Source: Ulvibacterium marinum
GTDB lineage: Bacteria; Bacteroidota; Bacteroidia; Flavobacteriales; Flavobacteriaceae
Length of the DNA: 57,414 bases
Assembly (NCBI RefSeq): GCF_003626755.1
Contig: NZ_RBCJ01000007.1
Coordinates: forward strand, 1-57,414
Direction of reading: 5' to 3'
Under the pieces are notes generated by a model, which was given only the letters and a program-made list of their open reading frames with translations, was not told the DNA's origin and made no database searches. The translations under genes and the position numbers were made by a program. Shown piece by piece: positions 1 through 7,686 of the stretch. Within the stretch, counting starts at the first letter, position 1. Each line of letters opens with the position of its first letter.

Positions 1-1769
1 GCGTTATCGGCATCTGCTTGGGTAGTATGGTAGCTTACCGAGAAATCGGCCGGATCCTGTCCGTCCAGTACCTCATTGTCCTTGGTGGAGAGGTCGAAGT
101 CAAAAAGCCCGTCCGTGTCCGTATCGCAGACCGTCCGATCGGTTACCGGATGCAGTACCGGGGCCTGTTTTACCACGAGATCGAAGCTTGTTATATCGTA
201 ACAGGCGGTATTGCCATTGTTCGAGATACGGGCGAAGATGGTCTCTACGGGATCTGTGTTCACATACATCGTCGGCAAAGGGTTTGTCCCGCCTTGGGCG
301 TCCGCAAAGCTTGGGTAGTAGGCCACCGTAAAGTCCGTAGCGGGCTGTGCGCCCAAAACCTCCGCATCCTTTGTGGACAGGTCGAATTCGTAATTCGCGG
401 CCAAGCTACAGACCTCGTAGTCCGCCGCCGGGTTAGCCGTTGGTGTTTCATAGATGGTAATTACTTCCGACTCAATTCTGGTCCCGGAGGCCGAGGTGAC
501 CGTTGCGTTAACGGTATAGCTTCCTGAGTTGACGTATATATGGGATGGACTTTCCTCCGTAGAGGTATTGCCATCTCCAAAATCCCAGGTTACCGAGAGA
601 ATAGGCTCCGTAAAATTTAGTTTGAAATCTGTAGGTGAACCGGAACAAAATTGATTCACCTCAAAGGATACCAGGAAGAACGATTGGATAAAAGGAGGAA
701 GTCCATAATGCGATAATCTCCCATTGAGGTCTACGGCAAACTTTACAAAACTACAAGCCAAACCAGGATTGTTGGGCGCCTCGATAACACTTAAATGGGT
801 CTCATTGCGATGGGTCATATAAATTTTTCCATCCAGGGCCAATTGAAGCCCTCCAGTAAAATCGCCAATTTGTTGATAAATAAGTACTTCGCTTGACCTC
901 AAATCGGCACTTTCCGTATCATATTGATATAGACTGCCGTAGATATCGGTTATATAAAGCATTCGACTATCCGGCGAGAATTCGAGTCCGTAGTAATCGC
1001 CATCAGGATCATCGGCCGCAATTCTCAAGTTGCTCAAGACACCAGTTGCACTGTTGAAATCAAAGACCTCCACGGTATTGTAATAGTTGCAGGAACCTAT
1101 TTTGGACCCGTCCGGAGATGCCTTTAGATAACCCAGGGCCTGATCTCGTAAATAGGCTTGGGAAAGATCTACGCCAATATTCGTATTGACCGGGGTTGCG
1201 GAGACGCCCATATCCGTGACCAAGTAGGCCATATAGGTATCGCTCCACCGTTCATGGGCCAATACCCAGATATCCCTACCGTTGGCATGCTCAACAGCGG
1301 TCAATTTTTCGGCTACCCTACTCCTGAGCTGTACATTCTTTACCGCTGTAACATCGCCCAAACCACCATTAAGGTTCATATCCACCTCGGAGTACATCAA
1401 TCCGTCCGCACCGCCAACATCATCCACCGTAAAAATGTAGAACAAGGTAGAAGAACCTGGCCGGGGTACTATTATAGCCGATTGGGTACTGGAAAAATCC
1501 CCCATTAGACCATTGCCATTGGGCATTACCTGATGATTACGGTTCCATACATGGGTTCCATCGGTATAGAACAGAATGTTGCCATTAGGGTCCGATATGG
1601 TAGCGCAGCCTTCCTCAGTGTCCAACGCCCCATCCGTTAAGGCCACAGGGGCCCCGCTATTAAAATCCAGCCCCGCATTGTGGCCAAAATACCAAATGGC
1701 GGTTTCTTTCTGGGCGTTTAAAACGAATGAAAAAACTAGGAAAAAAACCAGGGGGAATACGTTTTTCAA
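1..1769 (-). CDS. Secreted PKD/repeat surface protein of the gliding/T9SS type, 5' part
   Basis: The minus frame is open from 1769 to the left edge, 589 codons, with the C-terminus outside the window. I start it at a TTG (1769-1767) because it opens a typical signal peptide (LKNVFPLVFFLVFSFVLNAQ) and no in-frame ATG is near. The mature start (WYFGHNAGLDFN, then a TDG-H-V-W-N stretch and STQSAIIVPRP) matches the beta-propeller-like N-terminus of many large flavobacterial proteins that end in a type B T9SS sorting domain. Around 540-660 a PKD domain is visible (WDFGDGNTST). The segment 1-450 then encodes about 75-residue repeats of the form FDLSTKD...LDGQDPADFSVSYHTTQADAD. By family knowledge it is exported by Sec/T9SS to the surface as an adhesin. 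The sorting domain itself is not visible, so that part is inference. Confidence 0.8.
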   Translation of the reverse strand, partial: MKNVFPLVFFLVFSFVLNAQKETAIWYFGHNAGLDFNSGAPVALTDGALDTEEGCATISDPNGNILFYTDGTHVWNRNHQVMPNGNGLMGDFSSTQSAIIVPRPGSSTLFYIFTVDDVGGADGLMYSEVDMNLNGGLGDVTAVKNVQLRSRVAEKLTAVEHANGRDIWVLAHERWSDTYMAYLVTDMGVSATPVNTNIGVDLSQAYLRDQALGYLKASPDGSKIGSCNYYNTVEVFDFNSATGVLSNLRIAADDPDGDYYGLEFSPDSRMLYITDIYGSLYQYDTESADLRSSEVLIYQQIGDFTGGLQLALDGKIYMTHRNETHLSVIEAPNNPGLACSFVKFAVDLNGRLSHYGLPPFIQSFFLVSFEVNQFCSGSPTDFKLNFTEPILSVTWDFGDGNTSTEESPSHIYVNSGSYTVNATVTSASGTRIESEVITIYETPTANPAADYEVCSLAANYEFDLSTKDAEVLGAQPATDFTVAYYPSFADAQGGTNPLPTMYVNTDPVETIFARISNNGNTACYDITSFDLVVKQAPVLHPVTDRTVCDTDTDGLFDFDLSTKDNEVLDGQDPADFSVSYHTTQADADN

Positions 1770-2235
1770 GGCAAGGTTTGGTTTTAGTACTAAATTGCTA
1801 TAAAAGTACAAAAATAGTGGGTAAAATACTACAAAACGAATTGGTTTTAGATGAAATGCAAGGGATTTCGATGGGAGGTCACGAAAATGACGAACTATGA
1901 AAAACCCTGCGTAACCTTTATATTAGAATAAGAACCGCTATAAAGGGCTTATAGATTGCGCCAACAATTTTGAGCAGTGTCAATTTGGAACCTTATTCGC
2001 TTCCAAAACCTTTTGCAATCTGCCTTAAAAAGCTATAAAAAGAGTAATAAACCAGAACAGGCCTTGGAATAAAGGCCTGTTCCTTTTGTAATGCATTAAT
2101 TATTATCTTACACTTCTAGAAAATTCACAACATGCCAATTTGGAACATTATCCTTCCCTAGTCTTTCAATTTCCCGGTTATGTCCAGCACACAATTAAAA
2201 CCTCACAGATTAGGGTCACAGCATTACATTATCTC
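1770..2235. other. Intergenic region with separator repeat 1
   Basis: No credible gene lies here. Bases 1955-2147 hold a diverged copy of the separator repeat seen throughout the toxin array, including the boundary motif CCAATTTGGAACA at the gene-F side (2135-2147) and a hairpin at 2055-2082. It marks the downstream end of the toxin/immunity array next to the surface-protein gene. Confidence 0.6.
1955..2147. repeat. Separator repeat 1 with hairpin
   Basis: Diverged copy of the toxin-array separator. A perfect 11-bp stem (GAACAGGCCTT / AAGGCCTGTTC, 2055-2065 and 2072-2082) is followed by CTTTT on the plus strand. Boundary motifs of the type CAATTTGGAAC lie at about 1981 and 2136. Confidence 0.65.
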
Positions 2236-2685
2236 TTATTCTTCAACACCAATAAGTTTTCGTTTGTTAAACTCTTTGATATAATCAGCCTTGGTGATAT
2301 TATCATTTATATAATCCTCCATAGTTTTACCCTGTAAAATTTTTGTGTATTCTGAACTCATTTTACCACCGGATATTTTTAAACTATTTCCTGAAACAAT
2401 AAACTCAAAACTAAAGATTGTATCCTTTTTGTTCTCTTCAAGGACGAACAATTTTCCTTCAGCTATTCGATAATAATTGGAAAATATTATCTCGTTAACC
2501 TCTTCCGAAAAAACATTAATTGTTTCGTCATCAATGAAGAGTTCAGTATGAATCTCAGAACTGTCATCAGATTCAATACTTTTCCAATTACCTAGAATGC
2601 TATCGTTTTCAGTTTTAACAACATAACTAATTGATATTAGAATTAATCCAATAATTATTATTGTTAATGCTCTTTTTAAACCCAT
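2236..2685 (-). CDS. Hypothetical membrane-anchored protein, orphan immunity candidate F
   Basis: 149 residues. An N-terminal hydrophobic segment (about residues 7-23) is followed by a beta-rich soluble part beginning with a GNWKSIESDD stretch, which resembles small lipocalin-like proteins that monitor or bind ligands outside the membrane. I recognise no family. It lies between separator repeats 1 and 2, on the same strand as the RHS cassettes, and has no toxin tip in front of it. Its place in the array suggests a leftover immunity gene, but that rests on context only. It could equally be an unrelated small membrane protein. Confidence 0.6.
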   Translation of the reverse strand: MGLKRALTIIIIGLILISISYVVKTENDSILGNWKSIESDDSSEIHTELFIDDETINVFSEEVNEIIFSNYYRIAEGKLFVLEENKKDTIFSFEFIVSGNSLKISGGKMSSEYTKILQGKTMEDYINDNITKADYIKEFNKRKLIGVEE

Positions 2686-2715
2686 ATTAATCTTTTATTT
2701 TGTTCTAAAAGTTTT

Positions 2716-2840
2716 TATGCCAAGCGCCAATGGAACACTTTTCAGTTCCAAGGCCTTGTTTAATGGGCCAGAAAAACCTATCAAAAAAGGCGATAACCAG
2801 AATAGGCCTTGATTACAAGGCCCATCTTTTTTATGATTCA
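2716..2840. repeat. Separator repeat 2 with hairpin
   Basis: Second diverged separator. It carries the boundary motif GCGCCAATGGAACAC (2724-2738), the conserved CAAAAAAGGCGATAA stretch, and a hairpin at 2799-2826 (AGAATAGGCCTT / AAGGCCCATCT) followed by six T on the plus strand. Confidence 0.7.
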
Positions 2841-2902
2841 TTGATAATCAGTATACACCTTTAGAGAATTTGTTAAGGTGCTACTTTAGGACACTACCCA
2901 TA

Positions 2903-3271
2903 CTATCTTCTAGTAAGTACAACGTTTTTAAACTTTATCCTGTTTCTGTTTATCACTTCAAGTTTATGTTCTTTATCTGGCATATTCCCTGAGGATAATA
3001 TTTCTCCAATATCATCTGACTCATTACATTTTAGGTATACGCTTTGCCAGTTCAGCTCCCAAGAGCCTTCACATTTAGGGTTAGCATCTTGAGACTTTAT
3101 GGAGAACACAAAAGTATTATCAGGCCTTAAGTTTAGACTATAGCTAACACTAATAGTTTTGTTTGCAGTCTGCTTTTTATAAAATTCTCCCGCCATATCA
3201 GATTGTAAAATCTTTGATGCTCCACAAGAATACAACAAGCAAACAACACCTAAATGAATTAATTTTCTCAT
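2903..3271 (-). CDS. Small lipoprotein, orphan immunity candidate E
   Basis: 122 residues with a lipoprotein signal peptide (MRKLIHLGVVCLLYSC, lipobox Cys at 16). The mature part is beta-rich with a CEGSWELN stretch, typical of lipocalin-like lipoproteins of Bacteroidota. It should be anchored in the outer or inner membrane facing the periplasm. It sits alone between separator repeat 2 and the RAYT insertion, with no toxin tip upstream. Because neighbouring cassettes C and D also end in small lipoproteins, an immunity role is plausible but is inferred from position only. Confidence 0.6.
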   Translation of the reverse strand: MRKLIHLGVVCLLYSCGASKILQSDMAGEFYKKQTANKTISVSYSLNLRPDNTFVFSIKSQDANPKCEGSWELNWQSVYLKCNESDDIGEILSSGNMPDKEHKLEVINRNRIKFKNVVLTRR

Positions 3272-3348
3272 TATCTTTTAAAATAAATTGTTGGTACCAT
3301 ACGCAGATTAAGATTTGAAGGTTGTTTCCTCAAATTGGCCCCTCGCTA

Positions 3349-3369
3349 CCGCCAGTTTATAACTGGTGG
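3349..3369. repeat. REP hairpin, left flank of RAYT
   Basis: Stem-loop CCGCCAGTT-TAT-AACTGGTGG, one G/T mismatch, preceded by CCCCTCGCTA. It is the inverted counterpart of the hairpin at 4052-4072, so the two flank the RAYT gene head to head. Confidence 0.75.
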
Positions 3370-3399
3370 CGCACCTCATACGATAAACGAACATAACCG

Positions 3400-3962
3400 C
3401 TATCCCAAAAAACCAATATCACCTATTTCCAAAACGGTTTTATCCTCGGCAAAGTTTCTGGCACTACTGTATTTCCATTCTGTAGGCTCGGTAACAAAAC
3501 CTGATTCCACGGGGTTGTTGTGGATATAATCGATTTTTTGTTTGATGACCTTAGTACTCCATAATTCAATGGGTCTGTTATGGTGTTGCCAAAATTGATA
3601 CTTCGAAACATTGCCCTTTTTCTTGCCCGCTCTTTCGAACATTTGTAAAAGCCATTCCCTTCTACTTTCTTGTGGATTCCCTTCAATCGCCTTTACAACC
3701 TTTTTTGAAGTATGTTTCTTAAAATCACGTAATACCCCGGAGGGGTCCTCGTTCTCGGAACGAAAAACAAAATGGACATGGCTTGGCATAAAACAATAGG
3801 CATATAGTTCCATCCCATCCCTTTTTCCTTTCTACAATGATTGATACTCTCCGCCAGTATCTTGAAATACTCCTGTCTCGTAAAGACATCGATCCAATGG
3901 ATCGTGGCAAAGGAAACAAAATAAGCAGCCGAAGGATTATGGAATTTATAATTTCTACTCAT
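3400..3962 (-). pseudogene. REP-associated tyrosine transposase (RAYT), frameshifted
   Basis: Y1/HUH single-strand transposase of the REP-associated family, which acts on REP hairpins. The N-terminal frame (3962-3693, MSRNYKFHNPSAAYFVSFAT) and the C-terminal frame (3813-3400) are two pieces of one protein of about 186 residues. The HUH motif (PSHVHF) is in the second piece, as are the catalytic Tyr in KIDYIHNNPV and the conserved KYSSARNFA tail. The break lies at 3811-3820, where CATCC occurs twice in tandem. Removing one copy restores an uninterrupted frame through KEKGMELYAYCFMPSH. It is flanked by inverted REP hairpins at 3349-3369 and 4052-4072. As read it is inactive unless the shift is a sequencing error or is bypassed by the ribosome. 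Confidence 0.85.
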
Positions 3963-4051
3963 ACGTTAAAAATACGAAAGCCATGGAATTTGATTACAGT
4001 TCTTACAAATCTACGGTAGACTGCTTTGAGCAGTGGAAGAAAGCAATTTGA

Positions 4052-4072
4052 CCACCAGTCACAGACTGGCGG
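4052..4072. repeat. REP hairpin, right flank of RAYT
   Basis: Stem-loop CCACCAGTC-ACA-GACTGGCGG. Its reverse complement matches the left hairpin (CCGCCAGT...ACTGGTGG) including part of the C-rich lead-in (CCCCGCT), so the pair is an inverted REP doublet around the transposase gene. Confidence 0.75.
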
Positions 4073-4140
4073 GAGCGGGGAACCAAGACAGGCCCTGATT
4101 GCAGGACCCGTCATTTTTTAATCCATTGATAAACGAAATA
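4070..4140. repeat. Separator repeat 3 (partial) with hairpin
   Basis: Partial separator abutting the right REP. Hairpin 4087-4112 (GACAGGCCCTG / CAGGACCCGTC, imperfect) is followed by ATTTTTTAATCCATTGATAA, shared with separators 4 and 5. The side facing the RAYT element lacks the usual lead-in, as if the element had replaced it. Confidence 0.65.
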
Positions 4141-4200
4141 CAATTCTAAAGCTCACAAAATTTTCTATTCGGAAAAGCTACCGTTAATCACTAAGGATAG

Positions 4201-4647
4201 TTATTGAACAGTATCCTTTTCAAAAACAAATCCTGTTTCATAGTATATGTAAATCTTTTCCCTATACCCATTTCTTGACTTTTTCCATATTACGCTCGGC
4301 AATAGACTTTTATCCGGTTTATCCAAGATACTGTCAACCTGGAACATAAAACTATAATTTAGCCAGTTGGAAAATCTGAGAGTATTATCTGGTTCTTCTG
4401 ACCATTTACCTGTATTTTTCAAAATGGGACTTACTCCTATTCTAAAGCTAGATTCGTCCTTAAAAATTTGTTGTTTAAAAGTATTGTCTCTATTAATGGT
4501 CAAAACTTCCGTCTCATATGAGGGGTATTGGAATATATAGTTTCCATAAAAGTCCTTAGTGATTTTATCGGGTCTTAACTGCTTCCAACAAGATATGTTA
4601 GTAAAAAGAAGAACTGAAAAGGTAATTACTTTAATAAAGCGTTTCAT
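4201..4647 (-). CDS. Lipoprotein, immunity candidate D
   Basis: 148 residues starting at the ATG at 4647. An earlier in-frame codon at 4728 lies inside the upstream tip frame. The chosen start gives a clean lipoprotein signal (MKRFIKVITFSVLLFTNISC, Cys20). The mature part begins WKQLRPDKITKDFYGNYIF and looks like a small beta-rich lipocalin-like lipoprotein. The start lies 7 bases after the stop codon of the start-less toxin-tip remnant (4951-4655), the spacing expected of a toxin tip and its cognate immunity gene. Family not recognised. The immunity role is inferred from this arrangement. Confidence 0.65.
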   Translation of the reverse strand: MKRFIKVITFSVLLFTNISCWKQLRPDKITKDFYGNYIFQYPSYETEVLTINRDNTFKQQIFKDESSFRIGVSPILKNTGKWSEEPDNTLRFSNWLNYSFMFQVDSILDKPDKSLLPSVIWKKSRNGYREKIYIYYETGFVFEKDTVQ

Positions 4648-4654
4648 ATGTGAA

Positions 4655-4951
4655 TCAGTTTTGTATAAATTTCCAAACCTCCATATTATAGTTAACGTTA
4701 ATCGTTCTGAATTGACCTTTGGGCCCATAAGGATTTGGTTTAGGATATACTGCAGTGGGGTCTTCTATATCGTACCCACCTGCTGTGGCCGAAAGTCTGG
4801 TACCTGAAGTCGCTGTCATATGGTCCCTTATTACTACGCGTATCTTAACAAAGGAACCTTTATCCGTATTGACTTTTTTAATAAAGCTAACACTAGCAAC
4901 AAAACTACCATGAAAGCCACGTGCGGGGGACCTTTTTACTAGTATAAATTT
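4655..4951 (-). pseudogene. Start-less toxin-tip remnant D
   Basis: A 98-codon open minus frame bounded upstream by TAA (4954-4952) and ending at TGA (4657-4655). It contains PARGFHGSFVASVSFIKK, RVVIRDHMTATSGTRLSA and PNPYGPKGQFRTINVNYN. It has no ATG near its 5' end and no RHS core in front of it. It reads like the distal part of a variable C-terminal toxin domain left when the cassette lost its core. Immunity candidate D follows at once. Toxin family not recognised, and translation is doubtful without fusion to a core. Confidence 0.5.
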
Positions 4952-4957
4952 TTACAA

Positions 4958-5479
4958 TTATTTTGATTTTGGAACTTTAGACGAACTAATTAGTTCGTCT
5001 AAAGTCATGTAGGAAGCATCCTTTATTAATCTTAAACACTTGGTCTCTTTATTTTCTAAAACAACCCACTCCGGGTAATTGGAGTCTATAAGTAAATTGT
5101 CAAACGTATAAAAACCGTTCTCAACCAAGTTTCTTTTCATTTTAAATTTTTCAGATTTCCCCAATTTTTTAAAATGAAACGTTATTCTAAATTCCGAGTA
5201 AATGTCAAAATCACTCGGTACGTCGTCTTCTTTTTCCATTAATGACGAAAAAGCGTTGATTCTATAACCCAAATAATCTTGATTTGAAGAATCGATAGTT
5301 ACTTTAACCAAATAGTTTATTTCTCTTAAATCATAATTACTCTTGAAATAATCTATATACCCATGTGTCGTGCTATAAATATCCAATGCACACTGTTCCT
5401 CTTTACAAGAGGCAAAAAACACCACCATTGGAACTACAGTTGCCAATATACATTTTCTAATACTCTTTCCAACCATCAT
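4958..5479 (-). CDS. Lipoprotein, immunity candidate C (partner of JAB-like tip)
   Basis: 173 residues with a lipoprotein signal peptide (lipobox VFFASC, Cys25 when counted from the first Met). No known family is recognised. The first Met lies 23 bases inside the 3' end of the JAB-like cassette (5457-6992), so the two reading frames overlap and are translationally coupled, as is common for C-terminal toxin/immunity pairs. A membrane-anchored immunity protein would be unusual for a cytosolic target. It may act in the periplasm, or immunity may not be its role. Confidence 0.65.
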   Translation of the reverse strand: MMVGKSIRKCILATVVPMVVFFASCKEEQCALDIYSTTHGYIDYFKSNYDLREINYLVKVTIDSSNQDYLGYRINAFSSLMEKEDDVPSDFDIYSEFRITFHFKKLGKSEKFKMKRNLVENGFYTFDNLLIDSNYPEWVVLENKETKCLRLIKDASYMTLDELISSSKVPKSK

Positions 5480-6926
5480 ATCGCGAATTTATGAAGTGAG
5501 GATATTTTGAATTTACCCCTCTGTTTCTGTTCGTTTTGTCTTCAGGACTAGGACGTCCATACCCCAAGTTAGGATTATTGCGGTCACCTGGATGGGTGTG
5601 TACCTTTGCAACCTTGCTTCCCAGAACATTTCCTGTGAACGCATCCTTTACTTCGGAGCTGTTTCTTGGACCTACCACATCTTTTGAAGAAGAGGAAGTA
5701 TTCCCTAACCATGGAGATATGGCCAATCCAGTACCCTCAACTTCTGGAGTATCAAATTCCCATGCACTTAGTTCTATTTCAGAACTAAAAGAAATAAACT
5801 CCATAACCTCTAGGCCTTCTTGTTCAAAACCTTCGTTAAATACCAAACCTTCATTTTGAATATCGTTTTCAGCAATGCCGTCTTCATCCAACTCTCCAGC
5901 AACATCCTTTATATTACTAGCCTCCTTAGAAAAAGTCTTTCTGTCACCGTCTTTTTTGAATTCAGCTTCACCATCATCATTTTGTTCCCAAGTACCTGTA
6001 TAAATAGTATCCGTATCATCATTAGTCTCCTTTAAAAGAACTAATGATCCAGTTTCTGTGTCTAGTCCATAGTCATCCAATAGACCTGATGGGTCTACCC
6101 TCAAAATCGGATTATTCTGTACAAAGTTGTACGGTGTCAGCCAATCTCGTTCTTCCGCTAGGGGGTCAATGGATATAAACCTTCCAATGGCTGGATTATA
6201 GTTCCTAAAGTCCATTTCATAAAAATCAAGACCTAATGATTCCTCTAACTCTACCCCTTGGAACTTCCATTTCTGCGCCGTGCTATTTCCATTGGGTGAA
6301 ATGACATCATTATATCCCTGATGTTTCAACCCATAGGGATAGTAATTGTTCTCCTCCACAATCTCCAACTGGCCGTTGTCATCCGTATAGCTCAACCGCA
6401 CGTTGCCTAAATGGTCCAGATATTGGTAGACATAGTCATACCCCTCGACTGCGCTCGGGGTGACATAACCCTCTGGATCGATAAAGTAGATCGGGTTGTC
6501 AAAGGCATAGTTGTAGGGTGAATGCCTACGCATCTGATCCGCCAAGGGATCGATGTTCATCCACCTACCCAAGGCCGGATCGTAGTTCCTGGCCGTAATA
6601 TCAAGCCATGCAAGGTCCAATTCATCCTGCTCTTCCTTCCCGCCATAACCGTACTTGTGGTTGCGGCCGTTTACCACACCATTGTACCCCATGTGCTTTA
6701 GCCCGAAAGGATAATAGTTGTTCTCTTCCCGGATCTCGGAAGTAGCTACACTACCATCTCCGTCATCGTCCGCAAAGGACAAACGGATATTCCCCAGATG
6801 GTCCTTGTACTGGTAGATATAGTCGTACCCTCCGGATCCGTCCGGCTCAATGTAGCCCTCGGGGTGGTTAAGGAACTGCAGATTTCCACCTTCATACACA
6901 AAATTACCTGCATAATCGGTTGTCAC
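5457..6926 (-). CDS. Orphan RHS cassette C: doubled core with JAB-like C-terminal domain
   Basis: The frame is open from 6992 (after an in-frame TGA at 6995-6993) and the first start-like codon is a GTG at 6926, giving 489 residues. It begins in the middle of the RHS core (VTTDYAGNFVYEGG) and lacks a signal peptide and N-terminal domains. A first core ends DPALGRWMNIDPLADQMR, then NPIYFIDPEG runs straight into a second core (PEGYVTPSAVEGYDYVYQYL ... YNPAIGRFISIDPLAEERD). The C-terminal tip shows the JAMM/JAB pattern H443-T-H445-P, S460 and D463 (HTHPG...RPSPED) and ends SRYDGWKEY, matching JAB-like toxins of polymorphic systems (isopeptidase or metalloprotease-like). Immunity candidate C overlaps its end. 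It is probably silent unless recombined into the full-length RHS gene. Confidence 0.75.
   Translation of the reverse strand: MTTDYAGNFVYEGGNLQFLNHPEGYIEPDGSGGYDYIYQYKDHLGNIRLSFADDDGDGSVATSEIREENNYYPFGLKHMGYNGVVNGRNHKYGYGGKEEQDELDLAWLDITARNYDPALGRWMNIDPLADQMRRHSPYNYAFDNPIYFIDPEGYVTPSAVEGYDYVYQYLDHLGNVRLSYTDDNGQLEIVEENNYYPYGLKHQGYNDVISPNGNSTAQKWKFQGVELEESLGLDFYEMDFRNYNPAIGRFISIDPLAEERDWLTPYNFVQNNPILRVDPSGLLDDYGLDTETGSLVLLKETNDDTDTIYTGTWEQNDDGEAEFKKDGDRKTFSKEASNIKDVAGELDEDGIAENDIQNEGLVFNEGFEQEGLEVMEFISFSSEIELSAWEFDTPEVEGTGLAISPWLGNTSSSSKDVVGPRNSSEVKDAFTGNVLGSKVAKVHTHPGDRNNPNLGYGRPSPEDKTNRNRGVNSKYPHFINSRYDGWKEY
6441..6463. repeat. In-frame dispersed short repeat inside cassette C
   Basis: The segment CCCCTCGACTGCGCTCGGGG encodes PSAVEG in the second RHS core. 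The TCGACTGCGCTC core is a dispersed near-palindromic repeat I know from other Flavobacteriia genomes. The homologous position in the full-length RHS reads PGAIQES, so it looks like an in-frame insertion or replacement. Confidence 0.45.
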
Positions 6927-7195
6927 AGAACTTCCGTCGGTAACCGTTTTTTGTAATTTGATACCGTTGGCGTCGGGAATACCATTAGGATTTCAAAGAA
7001 CTTTTACGAGATGAATGTCAAGCGCCAATTTGGAACACCATGCAATGCCAAAGCCTCATTTAATGGTCTCTAAAAAGCTACCAAAAAGGCGATAGACAAG
7101 GACAGGCCTTTATTATAAGGCCCGTCCTTTTTATAATCCATTGATAATCAAGTTATACTTATAATAAATTTACAAAAGCGCCAATTTGGAACATA
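6480..7195 (-). repeat. Direct repeat copy 1 (core start plus separator 4)
   Basis: About 710 bp matching 8362-9077 at a constant offset of 1882 bases without indels. The separator part is identical over about 170 bp. Differences cluster toward the low-coordinate end (core end), where this copy is closer to the full-length RHS gene than to cassette B. Confidence 0.85.
7016..7193. repeat. Separator repeat 4 with hairpin
   Basis: The separator is bounded on both sides by the direct repeat GCGCCAATTTGGAACA (7023-7038 and 7178-7193). The hairpin at 7099-7128 (AGGACaGGCCTT / AAGGCCcGTCCT) is followed by TTTTTATAATCC on the plus strand, opposite to the direction of the toxin genes. Confidence 0.8.
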
Positions 7196-7218
7196 ACCGA
7201 GATTGACTTATTATCGCA

Positions 7219-7686
7219 TTAAGCCCAACTTTCCAACCTCCAATTATTCTCTAAATTTTCTATCAATAAAGTATCGTTCCATATACCCCAGGGAGATATT
7301 TTTTTTTGTTCTGCGGTCAGTACTTCAACCGACTCCCGTTTCCAAGTTTTAGAATCGATAATTTGCCATCCGCTATCAAACATATGTTCTGTTCTGTAAT
7401 ATCGGGGACAAGAAAAGTCTTTGGGCAAGGGAACATTTTCAACAAAACTCACAATCTTCTTTTTGTATGCTGCGCTCAAGGGAAAATCAACATAGTAAAA
7501 TTCCTCCGATATTACATCTTTGATTGTTTTAGGTTTCTGCTCTAGTAAATGATAAAAAACCTTAACTTTTTCAACCTCTGAGGTGTCTTTGGGCAACTTT
7601 ACGCACTGTAAATATCCCTTGCCTTTAGATGTTTCTATTTCAAAAACATCTCCTAATTCTAACTTCTTTTTTGTCATTGTAATCAT
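7219..7686 (-). CDS. Immunity protein B (Imm26-like), partner of GIY-YIG tip
   Basis: 155 residues, cytosolic, no signal peptide. The N-terminus LELGDVFEIETSKGKGYLQC resembles the G-D-V-F-x-I...G-x-G-x-x-x-V pattern of the Imm26 immunity family, though I could not run a profile search. The ATG at 7686 directly follows the TAG of the GIY-YIG cassette (7689-7687); an alternative ATG lies at 7677. This tight pairing, and the cytosolic location expected for neutralising a nuclease, support an immunity function. Separator repeat 4 follows. Confidence 0.7.
   Translation of the reverse strand: MITMTKKKLELGDVFEIETSKGKGYLQCVKLPKDTSEVEKVKVFYHLLEQKPKTIKDVISEEFYYVDFPLSAAYKKKIVSFVENVPLPKDFSCPRYYRTEHMFDSGWQIIDSKTWKRESVEVLTAEQKKISPWGIWNDTLLIENLENNWRLESWA

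Noticed and set aside
1158-1803. Plus-strand frames at 1158-1508 and 1576-1803
   Set aside because: They lie opposite the surface-protein gene, whose frame is continuous with recognisable family sequence.
2140-2337. 65-codon plus frame overlapping gene F
   Set aside because: Overlaps the 3' end of a better minus-strand gene and starts inside separator repeat 1.
7099-7128. Separator hairpins as ordinary terminators of the toxin genes
   Set aside because: The T-run follows the stem on the plus strand only, while the genes are on the minus strand.
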